Of a stretch of DNA of 29,341 bases, positions 13,545-21,248 are shown one piece after another. How positions within the stretch are numbered: the first letter of the stretch is position 1; each line of letters starts with the position of its first letter. The DNA comes from Armatimonadota bacterium (GTDB lineage: Bacteria > Armatimonadota > Armatimonadia > Armatimonadales > Armatimonadaceae), in the NCBI GenBank assembly GCA_030833025.1, contig JAURHZ010000003.1, positions 1 through 29,341 on the forward strand, given 5' to 3'. Both the position numbers and the translations under genes were made by a program. Under the pieces are notes generated by a model. That model made no database searches. It was not told the origin of the DNA and saw only the letters and a program-made list of their open reading frames with translations.

Positions 13545-15970
13545 TACCTTGCATCTCCCTCATAGTGGACCCATTTCTTCTGACCAGCCCACTGTAGGAG
13601 AGTTAGAAGCAGAATGACAACGAAGATTATCCAGGCGAGTGCTGATGCATAGCCCATTTTGAAGTACCGGAATGCATTGTTGAACAGCAACAGAACTGGC
13701 ATCAGCAAGCTGTCGCCAGGACCGGAACCACCATCCCCACCCGCCATCACGTAGACTCGGTCAAACTCCTGGATGGCACCGATGGTCCCCATGATGAGGT
13801 TAAAGAAGATGTAAGGACTAAGCAGGGGTAGTGTGATGTTCTTAAACTTTGAGAGCGTTCCTGCACCATCGATGCTTGCCGCCTCCTGTAGGGAAACAGG
13901 AATCCCCTGTAAACCTGCAAGCCAGAGGATCATCCCGCCGCCAGCACCCCATAGTCCTTGCACGATGAGTCCAGGTTTTGACCATTCGGGAACACCAAAC
14001 CAGCCTGGCGGCACGATGTCAAACCAAACGGTGAACGTCTGCTTCCACAGCGCGTTGACAATTCCTTTGTTTGGATCACCTGCCAGCACCCACATCCAAA
14101 GAACCGCGGATGCAATCGCTGGAACGATGCTTGGTATATAGAATGCAGTTCTATAGAACGCCATCCCTTTGACTTTTTGGTTCAATAGCAGCGCGATACA
14201 GAGTCCAGTCGACATCCCAAGAGGAATCCCTATCAGGGATGTGTACAGCACATTAGTAAGCGCTTTGACCAGCAACTCGCGGTCATCCACAAACAGTTCT
14301 CGGAAGTTACCAAACCCCACTGAGCGTGGCGCGTGAAGGACATCATAGTCGCAGAAGGCCAAAAGAGCACTTGCCACAATCGGTCCGAGCGTTAGAAGGA
14401 TAAAGCCCAAAATCCACGGACCTGCCATGAGGTAGCCTGCTAACGCATCGCGCTTCGCCATCCGGGAGTTACCAAGCTCTTTTCGCATCCGAACAATGCC
14501 ATATGCGACTCCAGCTACCGTAATCAATGCGATCACAATCAGGGGCACTGTTGCATTAAATAATGGCAAGTTATTGCGCTGTTCGGCTTTGCCAAGTGCC
14601 TTTTGGACGATAGCTTGCTGCTCAGCGAGAGCGGCCTCAGGGGTCTGCTCACCAAGCGCTGCACGTTCCATCGCACGTACGTGGGCATCCCATAACGTCT
14701 GCCCAACAAAGGTAACAGGACGGTAGTTTGCCTTAGGCAGGATGTCAATGTAAGCCTTTTGCGCCGCATACAACCTTGTTAGCGTCGGAGGAAACTCCTT
14801 CAGTAGGACATCGTTAATTTTGGCGTTGGCGGTGAGGCCAAACACGTAGGGGCGTCCTAAACGTTCGTTGTATTCCTTTGCGGCGATGTTGTATGTCCGG
14901 TATCCATCCTCACTGAGCATGAACTTTATGAAGCGCCAAGCGGCCTCTGGTTGCTTGGCTCCTTGAGGGATGGCGAACGAATAGCCTCCCGTCCAAGTAA
15001 GCTGAGGATCCATTCCTTTAAAGCGGCCGGTACCTTTCAAGCGAGCTTCGGGTACCGGCGGTGGTGCGACTCCAAAATCTAAATCAGGTGCATAACGAGC
15101 GATGTTTGGAATGACCCACGAACCGTGGACAACCATGCCAATTTTGCCAATAAAAAACGGATCCTGCTCTCCCCCTTGAAAGCCTGACTGAAACACGTTA
15201 GCAGCGTTGTAACCACCAGCATCGTTGTAAAGATCTACAAGAAACTGTAGAGCTTCCACATTTTCTGGCGTATTGAGGGTACATGAACGACCATCCGAGG
15301 TCATAAATGAACCACCGTTCATCCACGAATAGATGTAAAACCACGAGTTTCCGTAGTTGCTTAGGTGAGGAATATAGCCGATACGCTTGTAGGTTCCATC
15401 CGCGTTGCGCGATGTAATCTTTTTCGCCATCGCGCGCAGCTCTTCCCAAGTACGGGGAGGCTTATCAGGATCGAGGCCTGCATCGCGGAAGACCTTGCGG
15501 TTGTACATGAGCATCCGGTCATCAATTCCAGTCGGAATTGCGTACACCTTGCCCTGGTAAACGGCTTCCTTCCATGCGGCGGTGTAGTAGTTGGATTCCT
15601 TGATTGCTTCCGGTCCTGATTCTTTGGCCAGAAATGCATCTAAAGGCATGAACGTACCGCGACTTGCCCAGTCTCCAACGGTAAATCTGTCCTGATGAAT
15701 CACATCGGGTGGAGCGCCACCCACGATGCTGGTCATCAATTTCTGAGGGTTCATTTTCCCTGCGCCAATCGACAAGTTTGAAACGTCAATATCAGGATTG
15801 AGGCGCTCAAATTTAGCGATTTGGGCATCCAAGCCAGCGGTTTCCTTGCCAGATTGGAGCCCCCACACAACCAGTTTAATTTTGTCAGCCTTGGCTATCG
15901 CAGGCGATAAGGCAAGGAGAGTTGAAGCTAACAATGCAAAAATGATGGGTCGAACAACACGCATCTTCAC
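13544..15970 (-). CDS. Sugar-binding protein fused to ABC permease (MalE-like + MalF/UgpA-like)
   Basis: One frame encodes two transporter subunits. From the GTG at 15970 (GGGGG 8-9 nt upstream) there are 808 residues. A signal peptide (about 1-27) is followed by a family-1 extracellular sugar-binding domain (about 28-465; KIKLVVWGLQSG start, FMLSEDGY and the IDILPKANYRPV hinge region). A hydrophobic helix (about 473-493) and a basic stretch lead to a six-helix permease (about 504-808) with EAA loop EAASIDGAGTLSKFKNITLP near 695-714. The extra helix lets the binding domain stay outside while the permease N-terminus starts inside. Role: import of an oligosaccharide or polyol. A start at 15964 (ATG) is also possible. 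Promoter at 15997-16025. Confidence 0.92.
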   Translation of the reverse strand: MKMRVVRPIIFALLASTLLALSPAIAKADKIKLVVWGLQSGKETAGLDAQIAKFERLNPDIDVSNLSIGAGKMNPQKLMTSIVGGAPPDVIHQDRFTVGDWASRGTFMPLDAFLAKESGPEAIKESNYYTAAWKEAVYQGKVYAIPTGIDDRMLMYNRKVFRDAGLDPDKPPRTWEELRAMAKKITSRNADGTYKRIGYIPHLSNYGNSWFYIYSWMNGGSFMTSDGRSCTLNTPENVEALQFLVDLYNDAGGYNAANVFQSGFQGGEQDPFFIGKIGMVVHGSWVIPNIARYAPDLDFGVAPPPVPEARLKGTGRFKGMDPQLTWTGGYSFAIPQGAKQPEAAWRFIKFMLSEDGYRTYNIAAKEYNERLGRPYVFGLTANAKINDVLLKEFPPTLTRLYAAQKAYIDILPKANYRPVTFVGQTLWDAHVRAMERAALGEQTPEAALAEQQAIVQKALGKAEQRNNLPLFNATVPLIVIALITVAGVAYGIVRMRKELGNSRMAKRDALAGYLMAGPWILGFILLTLGPIVASALLAFCDYDVLHAPRSVGFGNFRELFVDDRELLVKALTNVLYTSLIGIPLGMSTGLCIALLLNQKVKGMAFYRTAFYIPSIVPAIASAVLWMWVLAGDPNKGIVNALWKQTFTVWFDIVPPGWFGVPEWSKPGLIVQGLWGAGGGMILWLAGLQGIPVSLQEAASIDGAGTLSKFKNITLPLLSPYIFFNLIMGTIGAIQEFDRVYVMAGGDGGSGPGDSLLMPVLLLFNNAFRYFKMGYASALAWIIFVVILLLTLLQWAGQKKWVHYEGDAR

Positions 15971-15996
15971 GTGGCATATCCCCCTTCTACGAGCCA

Positions 15997-16025
15997 ATAT
16001 TAGGAGGGTTTGTTCACAATTACAA
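15997..16025 (-). promoter_or_regulatory. Probable promoter of the ABC transporter operon
   Basis: On the minus strand TTGTAA (16020-16025) is followed after 17 nt by TAATAT (15997-16002), about 27 nt before the GTG start at 15970. Spacing and position are good, the -35 match is partial. Confidence 0.5.
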
Positions 16026-16552
16026 GGGTGGTTGGAATACACTCTTGTGTGCAACCTGCAATTTCATCCAACCGCTTGGGGATTGAATCGAAATTTCAAC
16101 TCTCGCCAGATATTACGGAAGCTTCGCGCAACGAAATACTCCATGCTATCGGACACATAATTCCAGACTACCGCTTTTGGATTCCAACCATTTCATATCC
16201 GGCTCCGAGTGAAGAATCGGGCCTTATTCGAGTCACTAAAGGCTGCCATACAGTCCATTTAGCATCTAGTGGCTCTCCTATCCGACGCATAAACTTGTTG
16301 CAGCTTTGTTTGTCGCTTGGCTTTGAGCTCGACGAGATGTTCATCCCTCAACACAGAGTATCGTCGGAACTAAAGGTATCGATTGCCTGTCAATCTGAAC
16401 CATTTAACTTTCATCCGAGACTACTCACAGATAGTAACCAAATTGATGGATGCAGCGTGACATTTACCTATTCTGCAGAACCACTAAACAGTTCCGTTGA
16501 GTTGATGATTATTTCCGTGATTTGCCGCATGTGTGGATTCGCCCGGTTGTAA
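16010..16552 (+). CDS. Hypothetical protein, up to 180 residues, start uncertain
   Basis: I do not recognise this protein. The frame is open for 180 codons and fills the space between the ABC operon and rph. The middle (SPDITEASRNEILHAIGHII and LLQLCLSLGFELDEMFIPQH) reads like folded protein, and the hydrophobic and charged residues alternate as in a globular domain. No ATG lies near the beginning. A TTG at 16010 is only 2 nt after AGGAGG (16002-16007), too close; GTG codons at 16028 and 16049 and a TTG at 16079 are alternatives. The AGGAGG also lies in the spacer of the opposite promoter. It precedes rph by 50 nt. A decayed gene is possible. Confidence 0.45.
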   Translation: MFTITRVVGIHSCVQPAISSNRLGIESKFQLSPDITEASRNEILHAIGHIIPDYRFWIPTISYPAPSEESGLIRVTKGCHTVHLASSGSPIRRINLLQLCLSLGFELDEMFIPQHRVSSELKVSIACQSEPFNFHPRLLTDSNQIDGCSVTFTYSAEPLNSSVELMIISVICRMCGFARL

Positions 16553-16562
16553 TATATTCACC

Positions 16563-16590
16563 TTGTAGTTCCTCGTTCCCAAGTTATAGA
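16563..16590 (+). promoter_or_regulatory. Possible promoter of rph-rdgB
   Basis: TTGTAG (16563-16568), a 16-nt spacer and TATAGA (16585-16590) lie just before rph. The start point would fall a few nt before the ribosome site. The match is weak to moderate. Confidence 0.35.
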
Positions 16591-16603
16591 CCGGAGACTT
16601 TTG

Positions 16604-17305
16604 ATGTTAAGAATTGATAATCGAGAACCCCTAGAATTGCGCAATCTGGAAATTATTCCGAATGCCATGCCCTTTGCCGAGGGCAGTTGTCAGATCAATC
16701 TTGGGGATACCCGCGTTCTGTGCACTGCAACGGTTGAGGACCGTGTTCCGGGATGGATGAAAGGCAAGGGGGCTGGATGGCTGACTGGAGAGTATGCCAT
16801 GCTGCCTCGTTCCGGCCGGGATCGAAACGAGCGGGATCGGCTAAAACCGAATGGCCGGACGATTGAAATACAGCGCTTGATTGGCCGTAGCCTCAGGGCC
16901 GTCGTCGACTTGGAAAAACTTGGCGAGCGTACCATTATTCTGGACTGTGATGTTATCGGCGCGGATGGAGGTACACGGTGTGCATCCATCACTGGCGCCT
17001 ACGTTGCTTTGTGCCTAGCAGCCAACTCACTTGGCCTCTCTAAAAAGTTCATTACTGGGCAAATCGCTGCAGTTAGCGTGGGCGTTCTTTCCGGAGTTCC
17101 GCTCCTAGATCTTTGTTACGAGGAAGATAGCCGTGCACAGGTCGATATGAATGTCGTTGGGCTCGCAGATGGCCGGTATGTTGAAGTACAAGGAACAGCG
17201 GAAGGGCTGCCGTATGACCGTGCGATGATGAATAAACTTTTGGATGTAGCACAGGTTGGTCTGGACCAGTTGTTTGAGGAACAGTTCAAGGCTATTAACC
17301 GTTGA
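16604..17305 (+). CDS. rph: Ribonuclease PH
   Basis: From the ATG at 16604 (GGAG 7-8 nt upstream; a TTG codon directly before is less likely) the product has 233 residues, close to the family's usual 240. It shows the RNase PH core: INLGDTRVLCTATVE, the YAMLPRSGRDRNERD loop that binds tRNA and phosphate, GRTIEIQRLIGRSLRAVVD, DCDVIGADGGTRCASITGA with the catalytic Asp residues, and a C-terminal EVQGTAEGLPYD. It trims tRNA 3' ends by phosphorolysis. The stop overlaps the rdgB start by 4 nt, and the rph-rdgB pair is a common bacterial operon. Confidence 0.96.
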   Translation: MLRIDNREPLELRNLEIIPNAMPFAEGSCQINLGDTRVLCTATVEDRVPGWMKGKGAGWLTGEYAMLPRSGRDRNERDRLKPNGRTIEIQRLIGRSLRAVVDLEKLGERTIILDCDVIGADGGTRCASITGAYVALCLAANSLGLSKKFITGQIAAVSVGVLSGVPLLDLCYEEDSRAQVDMNVVGLADGRYVEVQGTAEGLPYDRAMMNKLLDVAQVGLDQLFEEQFKAINR

Positions 17306-17916
17306 ACACAACCAAATTAGTTCTTGCGACGCACAATGCGCACAAAGTTCAGGAGCTGCAGGAAATGCTTGCTGCATTTCCTGTTGAGGTGTGCTCTATG
17401 CAAGATTTTCCTGGCATTCCTGAACCAGAAGAAACCGGTTCAACGTTTCTCGAAAATGCAACGATTAAGGCGAAGGCAGCATCCGCATTTACGGGGTTGC
17501 CTGCGCTTGCTGATGACAGTGGGATATGCGTCGATGCCCTTGCCGGCGCACCTGGAATTTATAGCGCACGCTGGGCGGGTCTAGGTTCATCTGCAGACGA
17601 TTGGATTCGTAAAACACTTGAGCTCCTTGGAGACACTCCAGAAGAGAGTCGAACCTGTCGCTACGTTTGTTCTCTGTGCTTGACGAATGCATCCGGCGAT
17701 GTAGTTGCTGTCTCTGAGGGGACGATGGAGGGACGTATTGGTCATTCCCCAATTGGAACCGGCGGGTTTGGGTACGACCCCATTTTTATGGTGGCTCCGC
17801 TATTCACTGTAACGGCTGCAGAGCTGACACCAGATGAAAAGCATGCCATTTCTCATCGCGGGGTCGCTCTCCGAAATCTACTTGAGATTATCGTGCAAGC
17901 TAAGCTGCTGGGGTGA
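17302..17916 (+). CDS. rdgB: XTP/dITP diphosphatase (Ham1/RdgB)
   Basis: This 204-residue enzyme begins TTKLVLATHNAHKVQEL, the Ham1 opening with the T/S-x-N-x-x-K substrate loop, followed by TFLENATIKAKAA, ADDSGICVDALAGAPGIYSARWAG (catalytic Asp and metal site) and GFGYDPIF near the end with the terminal SHRGVALR. It removes pyrophosphate from inosine, xanthosine and deoxyinosine triphosphates to keep them out of DNA and RNA. The start is a TTG whose bases overlap the rph TGA, an arrangement that depends on translational coupling. Its last 17 nt overlap the 3' end of the convergent esterase gene. Confidence 0.96.
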   Translation: MNTTKLVLATHNAHKVQELQEMLAAFPVEVCSMQDFPGIPEPEETGSTFLENATIKAKAASAFTGLPALADDSGICVDALAGAPGIYSARWAGLGSSADDWIRKTLELLGDTPEESRTCRYVCSLCLTNASGDVVAVSEGTMEGRIGHSPIGTGGFGYDPIFMVAPLFTVTAAELTPDEKHAISHRGVALRNLLEIIVQAKLLG

Positions 17917-18655
17917 AACCCATCCACCTCAGCACATTGGGTAACAAACGGTTCCAATATTCCCAATCGTGACTCCCATCACCGACTTCGTAGTTTATTG
18001 GTATCCCCATTTGGACCATGTGTTTGTAGAAGTTTTGATTATTTTCGAACAGAAAGTCAGCTGTCCCACAGTCCATCCAAAGCTTTGGCAGCAAATTCGA
18101 GGCGCTGCATGTTGCGGCAAGGCTGAGCAAGTCGTGGCGCGACCCAACTGGGTTCAATCCGAAGATACGGCGTATTTCCGCTTCGACATCGGGGCTTCTG
18201 AGCGGATTTTCCACAGGTTGCGAACCAATCATTAACGCTCCTGACATACTCGCTGCGTGTCCGTATGTCCCTGGATTAGATAGTGCTAGTCGAAAGGCCC
18301 CGTAGCCTCCCATCGAGAGCCCAGCAATATAGCGGTCAGGCATATGGGTTGAGACATTGAACCAAGATTCCACCTTTGAGATGAGCTCTGGTCCAATTGC
18401 CTCACCCCATTTAGCTCCTTGTTCTGCATCGGTATAAAACCCACGTCCACCATTAGGCATAACAACGACTAGATCGCATGTTTCGACATAGCGTTCGACC
18501 GATGAACGCCTGTGCCAAATCGAGTGGTCATCCGATAGTCCATGCAACAGATAGAGTGTTCGTTTTGACGAGGGCCCCGACTCAGGGACAAGAATCCGTG
18601 CTCCTAACTGGAGACCGATGGCAGCTGAGTAATAGGTTGTTTGAAATTCAATCAT
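17900..18655 (-). CDS. Alpha/beta-hydrolase esterase (EstA / esterase D-like)
   Basis: The 251-residue protein has the esterase D-type fold. LYLLHGLSDDHSIW (35-47) supplies the oxyanion region, GLSMGGYGAFRLAL (112-125) gives the nucleophile Ser114, D200 in WMDCGTADFLFENN is the likely acid and H229 in DGSHDWEYW the catalytic His. Such enzymes hydrolyse short acyl esters such as tributyrin, acetylated sugars or S-formylglutathione; the substrate is not decided. No signal peptide is seen. It stands alone, convergent with rdgB (17-nt overlap) and divergent from the small gene at 18803. Confidence 0.9.
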   Translation of the reverse strand: MIEFQTTYYSAAIGLQLGARILVPESGPSSKRTLYLLHGLSDDHSIWHRRSSVERYVETCDLVVVMPNGGRGFYTDAEQGAKWGEAIGPELISKVESWFNVSTHMPDRYIAGLSMGGYGAFRLALSNPGTYGHAASMSGALMIGSQPVENPLRSPDVEAEIRRIFGLNPVGSRHDLLSLAATCSASNLLPKLWMDCGTADFLFENNQNFYKHMVQMGIPINYEVGDGSHDWEYWNRLLPNVLRWMGFTPAA

Positions 18656-18698
18656 TCGCTTTGAGACAATCGTTACGCAAAACTATAAAAAAGGTTCA

Positions 18699-18727
18699 TT
18701 GCACCAGTACAATTTCGTGGTTACAAT
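18699..18727 (+). promoter_or_regulatory. Promoter of the small-protein gene
   Basis: TTGCAC (18699-18704), a 17-nt spacer and TACAAT (18722-18727). The predicted start, near 18733, coincides with the first base of the leader stem at 18734. Confidence 0.6.
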
Positions 18728-18733
18728 GCGCCC

Positions 18734-18779
18734 ATGGTAGTGGATACACAAAGATAATATCCGGAGGCATTACTACCAT
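18734..18779 (+). promoter_or_regulatory. Structured 5' leader of the small-protein gene
   Basis: ATGGTAGT (18734-18741) pairs perfectly with ACTACCAT (18772-18779), and the adjoining GGATA (18742-18746) pairs with TATCC (18758-18762). The 3' side has a 9-nt bulge, GGAGGCATT, that contains a Shine-Dalgarno-like GGAGG without a start codon. The true ribosome site AGGAGG follows at 18788-18793. No known class recognised. Confidence 0.5.
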
Positions 18780-18802
18780 TTGTTCTAGGAGGACTATTCC
18801 CA

Positions 18803-19015
18803 ATGGCCTACAGCCATGTTTCAGCAAAGTCTGGAAAGACATTCTATCTTCATGTCCGCAACACCGTACGTGGTGAAAAAACCATTCCGTTTTACTTCTT
18901 TGCCGGAGAGATAAAGCCGACAACCGCGGAAACCCAAGCGCTCGACACCGTTCCAACAGGCTATGTTGTTACGGAAAGCGAAAAGACTGGTTTGCCGCTT
19001 TTGAAGCGTGGCTAA
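18803..19015 (+). CDS. Small conserved-type protein, 70 residues
   Basis: The ATG at 18803 has a strong ribosome site, AGGAGG, 9 nt upstream, a promoter at 18699-18727 and a structured leader. The product reads MAYSHVSAKSGKTFYLHVRN, continues with a short beta-rich stretch containing FYFFAGEI, and ends with a TGYVVTESEKTGLPLLKRG segment. I recall similar 60-70-residue proteins of unknown function (MAYxH...YYLH...YFF...DAVPxGY...TGLPxLK) in Chloroflexota and related lineages; this is memory, not a search. The compact aromatic-rich core and basic ends suggest a soluble nucleic-acid- or ribosome-associated protein, but that is speculation. Confidence 0.8.
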   Translation: MAYSHVSAKSGKTFYLHVRNTVRGEKTIPFYFFAGEIKPTTAETQALDTVPTGYVVTESEKTGLPLLKRG

Positions 19016-19038
19016 TTAGTTTCTGTATTAGGTGTTTA

Positions 19039-19236
19039 ATGCTTCGAGGCGATGATGCTGAGCGCCACTTTTTTTGTATCTATACCTTTACCAAGGCAAA
19101 CTCGATCTCGCCTAGTCGCCATAATGGTATTTTCCCTGCTGTATTCATCATGGCTATCGTTGCTTTGATGGTCTTTTGGGGTCTCCATACTAAATCAGAT
19201 GGGATTATCTACGCCGAGGGACTATGTTTATGGTAA
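19039..19236 (+). CDS. Possible small membrane protein, 65 residues
   Basis: An ATG at 19039 follows AGGTG by 5 nt and lies 23 nt after the previous small gene, so it could be a second gene of that transcript. The product has one clear membrane helix (FPAVFIMAIVALMVFWGL, about 32-49) between polar ends. Its last 32 nt overlap the 3' end of the convergent gene at 19205-20476. Nothing is recognisable in the sequence, and the ORF may be accidental. Confidence 0.35.
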   Translation: MLRGDDAERHFFCIYTFTKANSISPSRHNGIFPAVFIMAIVALMVFWGLHTKSDGIIYAEGLCLW

Positions 19237-20476
19237 CGACTTGATTCATTCCCGGTGTGACATACAAGCTGTTTGGAGAGACTGTAACGTTTCTCGACAA
19301 TGGCATGATTCCGTTTCGTGATTCCTGGCTGGCCTCAAAGTAAACCAGCCCCTGTGGAACTAGTAGTTTTGTCGGCTTTGTTCGAGATATAAACCGCGTG
19401 AGAAACCACCGTTTCGCATTAATTTCACCATATATTTTGAGGATGACAGGTTGTGTTCGGCTCTCACTCGTATCAGTGATGCTAAAAGTTACATAGTTCC
19501 CAGCCTGAAACGTAATGTCCGGAACTACTTCCGTTTTACCGCTAGCACACTGAATCTCTGACACGGGAACTGAACACATCGCGTCTGCAACATCTCCCAG
19601 CGCTTGTACAGAGTAAACACCGTTTGGTAATCGCGTAAAGGAGAAGTTACCAAATTCATCTGTTCTTGCATCGGGCATTCGGAAATAACGGATATTCGTG
19701 TCGATCGTAACCCTTGAATTCGCCTTCGGATGACCAAAACTATCGATGACTCGTCCTGCAATACGATTAGCAGAAAAAACCTTTACGCGCGGGAATGATC
19801 GTATCTTTCCGGCACGGAGCGCGATCTCAGTGAGCGCAAATGTTTGCGCATACTCTGGATTGAGAATTTCGAGCGACACGAATCCATTGGCAGGGAGGCC
19901 GGGAACCACCAAATCGCCAGTGCTCGCTGAAGACAAAAAAACCTTGGTGTCGATTGGGATGGTCACTTGCTCAGCTCTGACGCTCCCAGACACATTGACA
20001 CTGAGAGGTTTCAGAAGCGAATCTACAAAACGGGTAGAAAATGTAACAGATTGAGTAGCGCCGAGTTCAATGTCGGTAAACCGATCGCACTCAATTACAG
20101 GAATCACAGCCAATAACCGGCCATTCATCCTAGCGACAAGTGCGATCTTCGCCGATTCAATTTTCCCGAACCGAAGGGCAAATGACTTTGCCTTATCAGG
20201 AACTGACTTCATCAAGAGACGCTGGTCTGCGGTCCACAGCTCGATGGAATCCGCAGATGCAGCAGCGCCAACCAGTCTCCCATCCAGCGATGAAACAGGT
20301 TGAGTCCGACGATTAGGCATCGACACAACAAGAGCATCCCGGCTCCTGAAGGCCTTCGCAGGTTGGTCATGCTTCCCTGTCAACCGCATCCAAGTAACAA
20401 CTCCTGCAACTAGGAACGCAATACCAATCAAGTGCAGGTGCCGCTTGAGGAACAGAGTAAGACTGGACATCACCAT
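19205..20476 (-). CDS. Membrane-anchored protein with carboxypeptidase-regulatory-like domain
   Basis: The 423-residue protein has an N-terminal anchor (about 13-31, IGIAFLVAGVVTWMRL region) without a clear cleavage site. Residues about 40-225 are beta-rich and unassigned. Residues about 235-310 look like a carboxypeptidase-regulatory-like beta-sandwich: IAGRVIDSFGHPKANSRVTI, then TDEFGNFSFTRLPNGVYSVQA. A further beta-rich region follows to the end. Such domains usually serve adhesion or scaffold roles outside the cell. It starts 14 nt after the gene at 20491-21192, which carries the same domain type, so the two probably form one envelope unit. ATGs at 20476 and 20470 are both possible starts; neither has a good ribosome site. 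Confidence 0.8.
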   Translation of the reverse strand: MVMSSLTLFLKRHLHLIGIAFLVAGVVTWMRLTGKHDQPAKAFRSRDALVVSMPNRRTQPVSSLDGRLVGAAASADSIELWTADQRLLMKSVPDKAKSFALRFGKIESAKIALVARMNGRLLAVIPVIECDRFTDIELGATQSVTFSTRFVDSLLKPLSVNVSGSVRAEQVTIPIDTKVFLSSASTGDLVVPGLPANGFVSLEILNPEYAQTFALTEIALRAGKIRSFPRVKVFSANRIAGRVIDSFGHPKANSRVTIDTNIRYFRMPDARTDEFGNFSFTRLPNGVYSVQALGDVADAMCSVPVSEIQCASGKTEVVPDITFQAGNYVTFSITDTSESRTQPVILKIYGEINAKRWFLTRFISRTKPTKLLVPQGLVYFEASQESRNGIMPLSRNVTVSPNSLYVTPGMNQVVTINIVPRRR

Positions 20477-20490
20477 TTACCGCTACTTAG

Positions 20491-21192
20491 CTAGCGCTTG
20501 ATCGTCCTTAGCGGTTGTGGTTTTGTTTCAGGCTTTCGAAGGACAATGACTTCACTAAACCCAGCGCCGATATCAAACGGGCGACCAACTACAGCAACCC
20601 TCAGTCGTGCCGGTGAGGGCAAGCCCGTAACAACAACGGTACCAGATTTGTCTGTAACTACCGGTTTCAAAGGATAAACCCAGCTGATTCTGTTACCGGC
20701 AATCATAAGCTTAATGTCGAGTTTAGTCGAACCTGATGGCTTACCAGAAGGATCGAGGACAGTCAGAGTTACGTTGCTGTTTGTGGTCGGCTGAAGGACT
20801 ACATCGGCGCCTGGTACTAGCTTGGACTCAAGAATTGTGATCAGCTTACCGTCGACTCGGGCAACTACACGGGCTCCACCGGACTTTGCAAGCGACTGTG
20901 CATTTTTGAACTCAAATTTACCATCTGGTCCTGTCTTACGAGTATCGAGGACTCGTGCAGGCACTTTGGTCATATCGGCTGCACTCCACGGAACCGCTAG
21001 CCATTCAACTGTTGCCCCAGCAGCCGGTTGCCCACTAGCAAGAAGCACTGTTCCCTTGAGGGAACGCTTATCATTTTGCCACATGTTACTGTCAGACTGC
21101 GGGGATTGTCCGTTTAGGGTAGTCTGTGCATGAGTTGAGACAGATAAAGAAAGTAAGCTCACTGCCAAGATAATTGTGTTAGACCATTTCAT
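20491..21192 (-). CDS. Exported protein with carboxypeptidase-regulatory-like domain
   Basis: This 233-residue protein has a signal peptide (IILAVSLLSLSVSTHAQ, about 7-23, cleavage likely after THA) and one or two beta-sandwich repeats: SLKGTVLLASGQPAAGATVEW followed by TGPDGKFEFKNA (about 44-105), and a second copy-like stretch with LTVLDPSGKPSGSTKLDI (about 142-160). The tail is basic and proline-rich (RKPETKPQPLRTIKR). Function unknown; probably an envelope or surface structural protein. No Shine-Dalgarno sequence precedes the ATG, but TATACT ends 6 nt before it, so a leaderless mRNA is possible. It lies 56 nt after ksgA. Confidence 0.82.
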   Translation of the reverse strand: MKWSNTIILAVSLLSLSVSTHAQTTLNGQSPQSDSNMWQNDKRSLKGTVLLASGQPAAGATVEWLAVPWSAADMTKVPARVLDTRKTGPDGKFEFKNAQSLAKSGGARVVARVDGKLITILESKLVPGADVVLQPTTNSNVTLTVLDPSGKPSGSTKLDIKLMIAGNRISWVYPLKPVVTDKSGTVVVTGLPSPARLRVAVVGRPFDIGAGFSEVIVLRKPETKPQPLRTIKR

Positions 21193-21248
21193 ACCGGCAG
21201 TATAGCCAAGTTATGAACGATGTGTGTATCTTGGCAACGTAGTGACTT

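Noticed and set aside
12958..13617. 219-codon plus-strand frame opposite the ABC permease
   Set aside because: Its composition (Ala, Thr, Ile, Met-rich mirror of hydrophobic helices) is explained by the real permease on the other strand.
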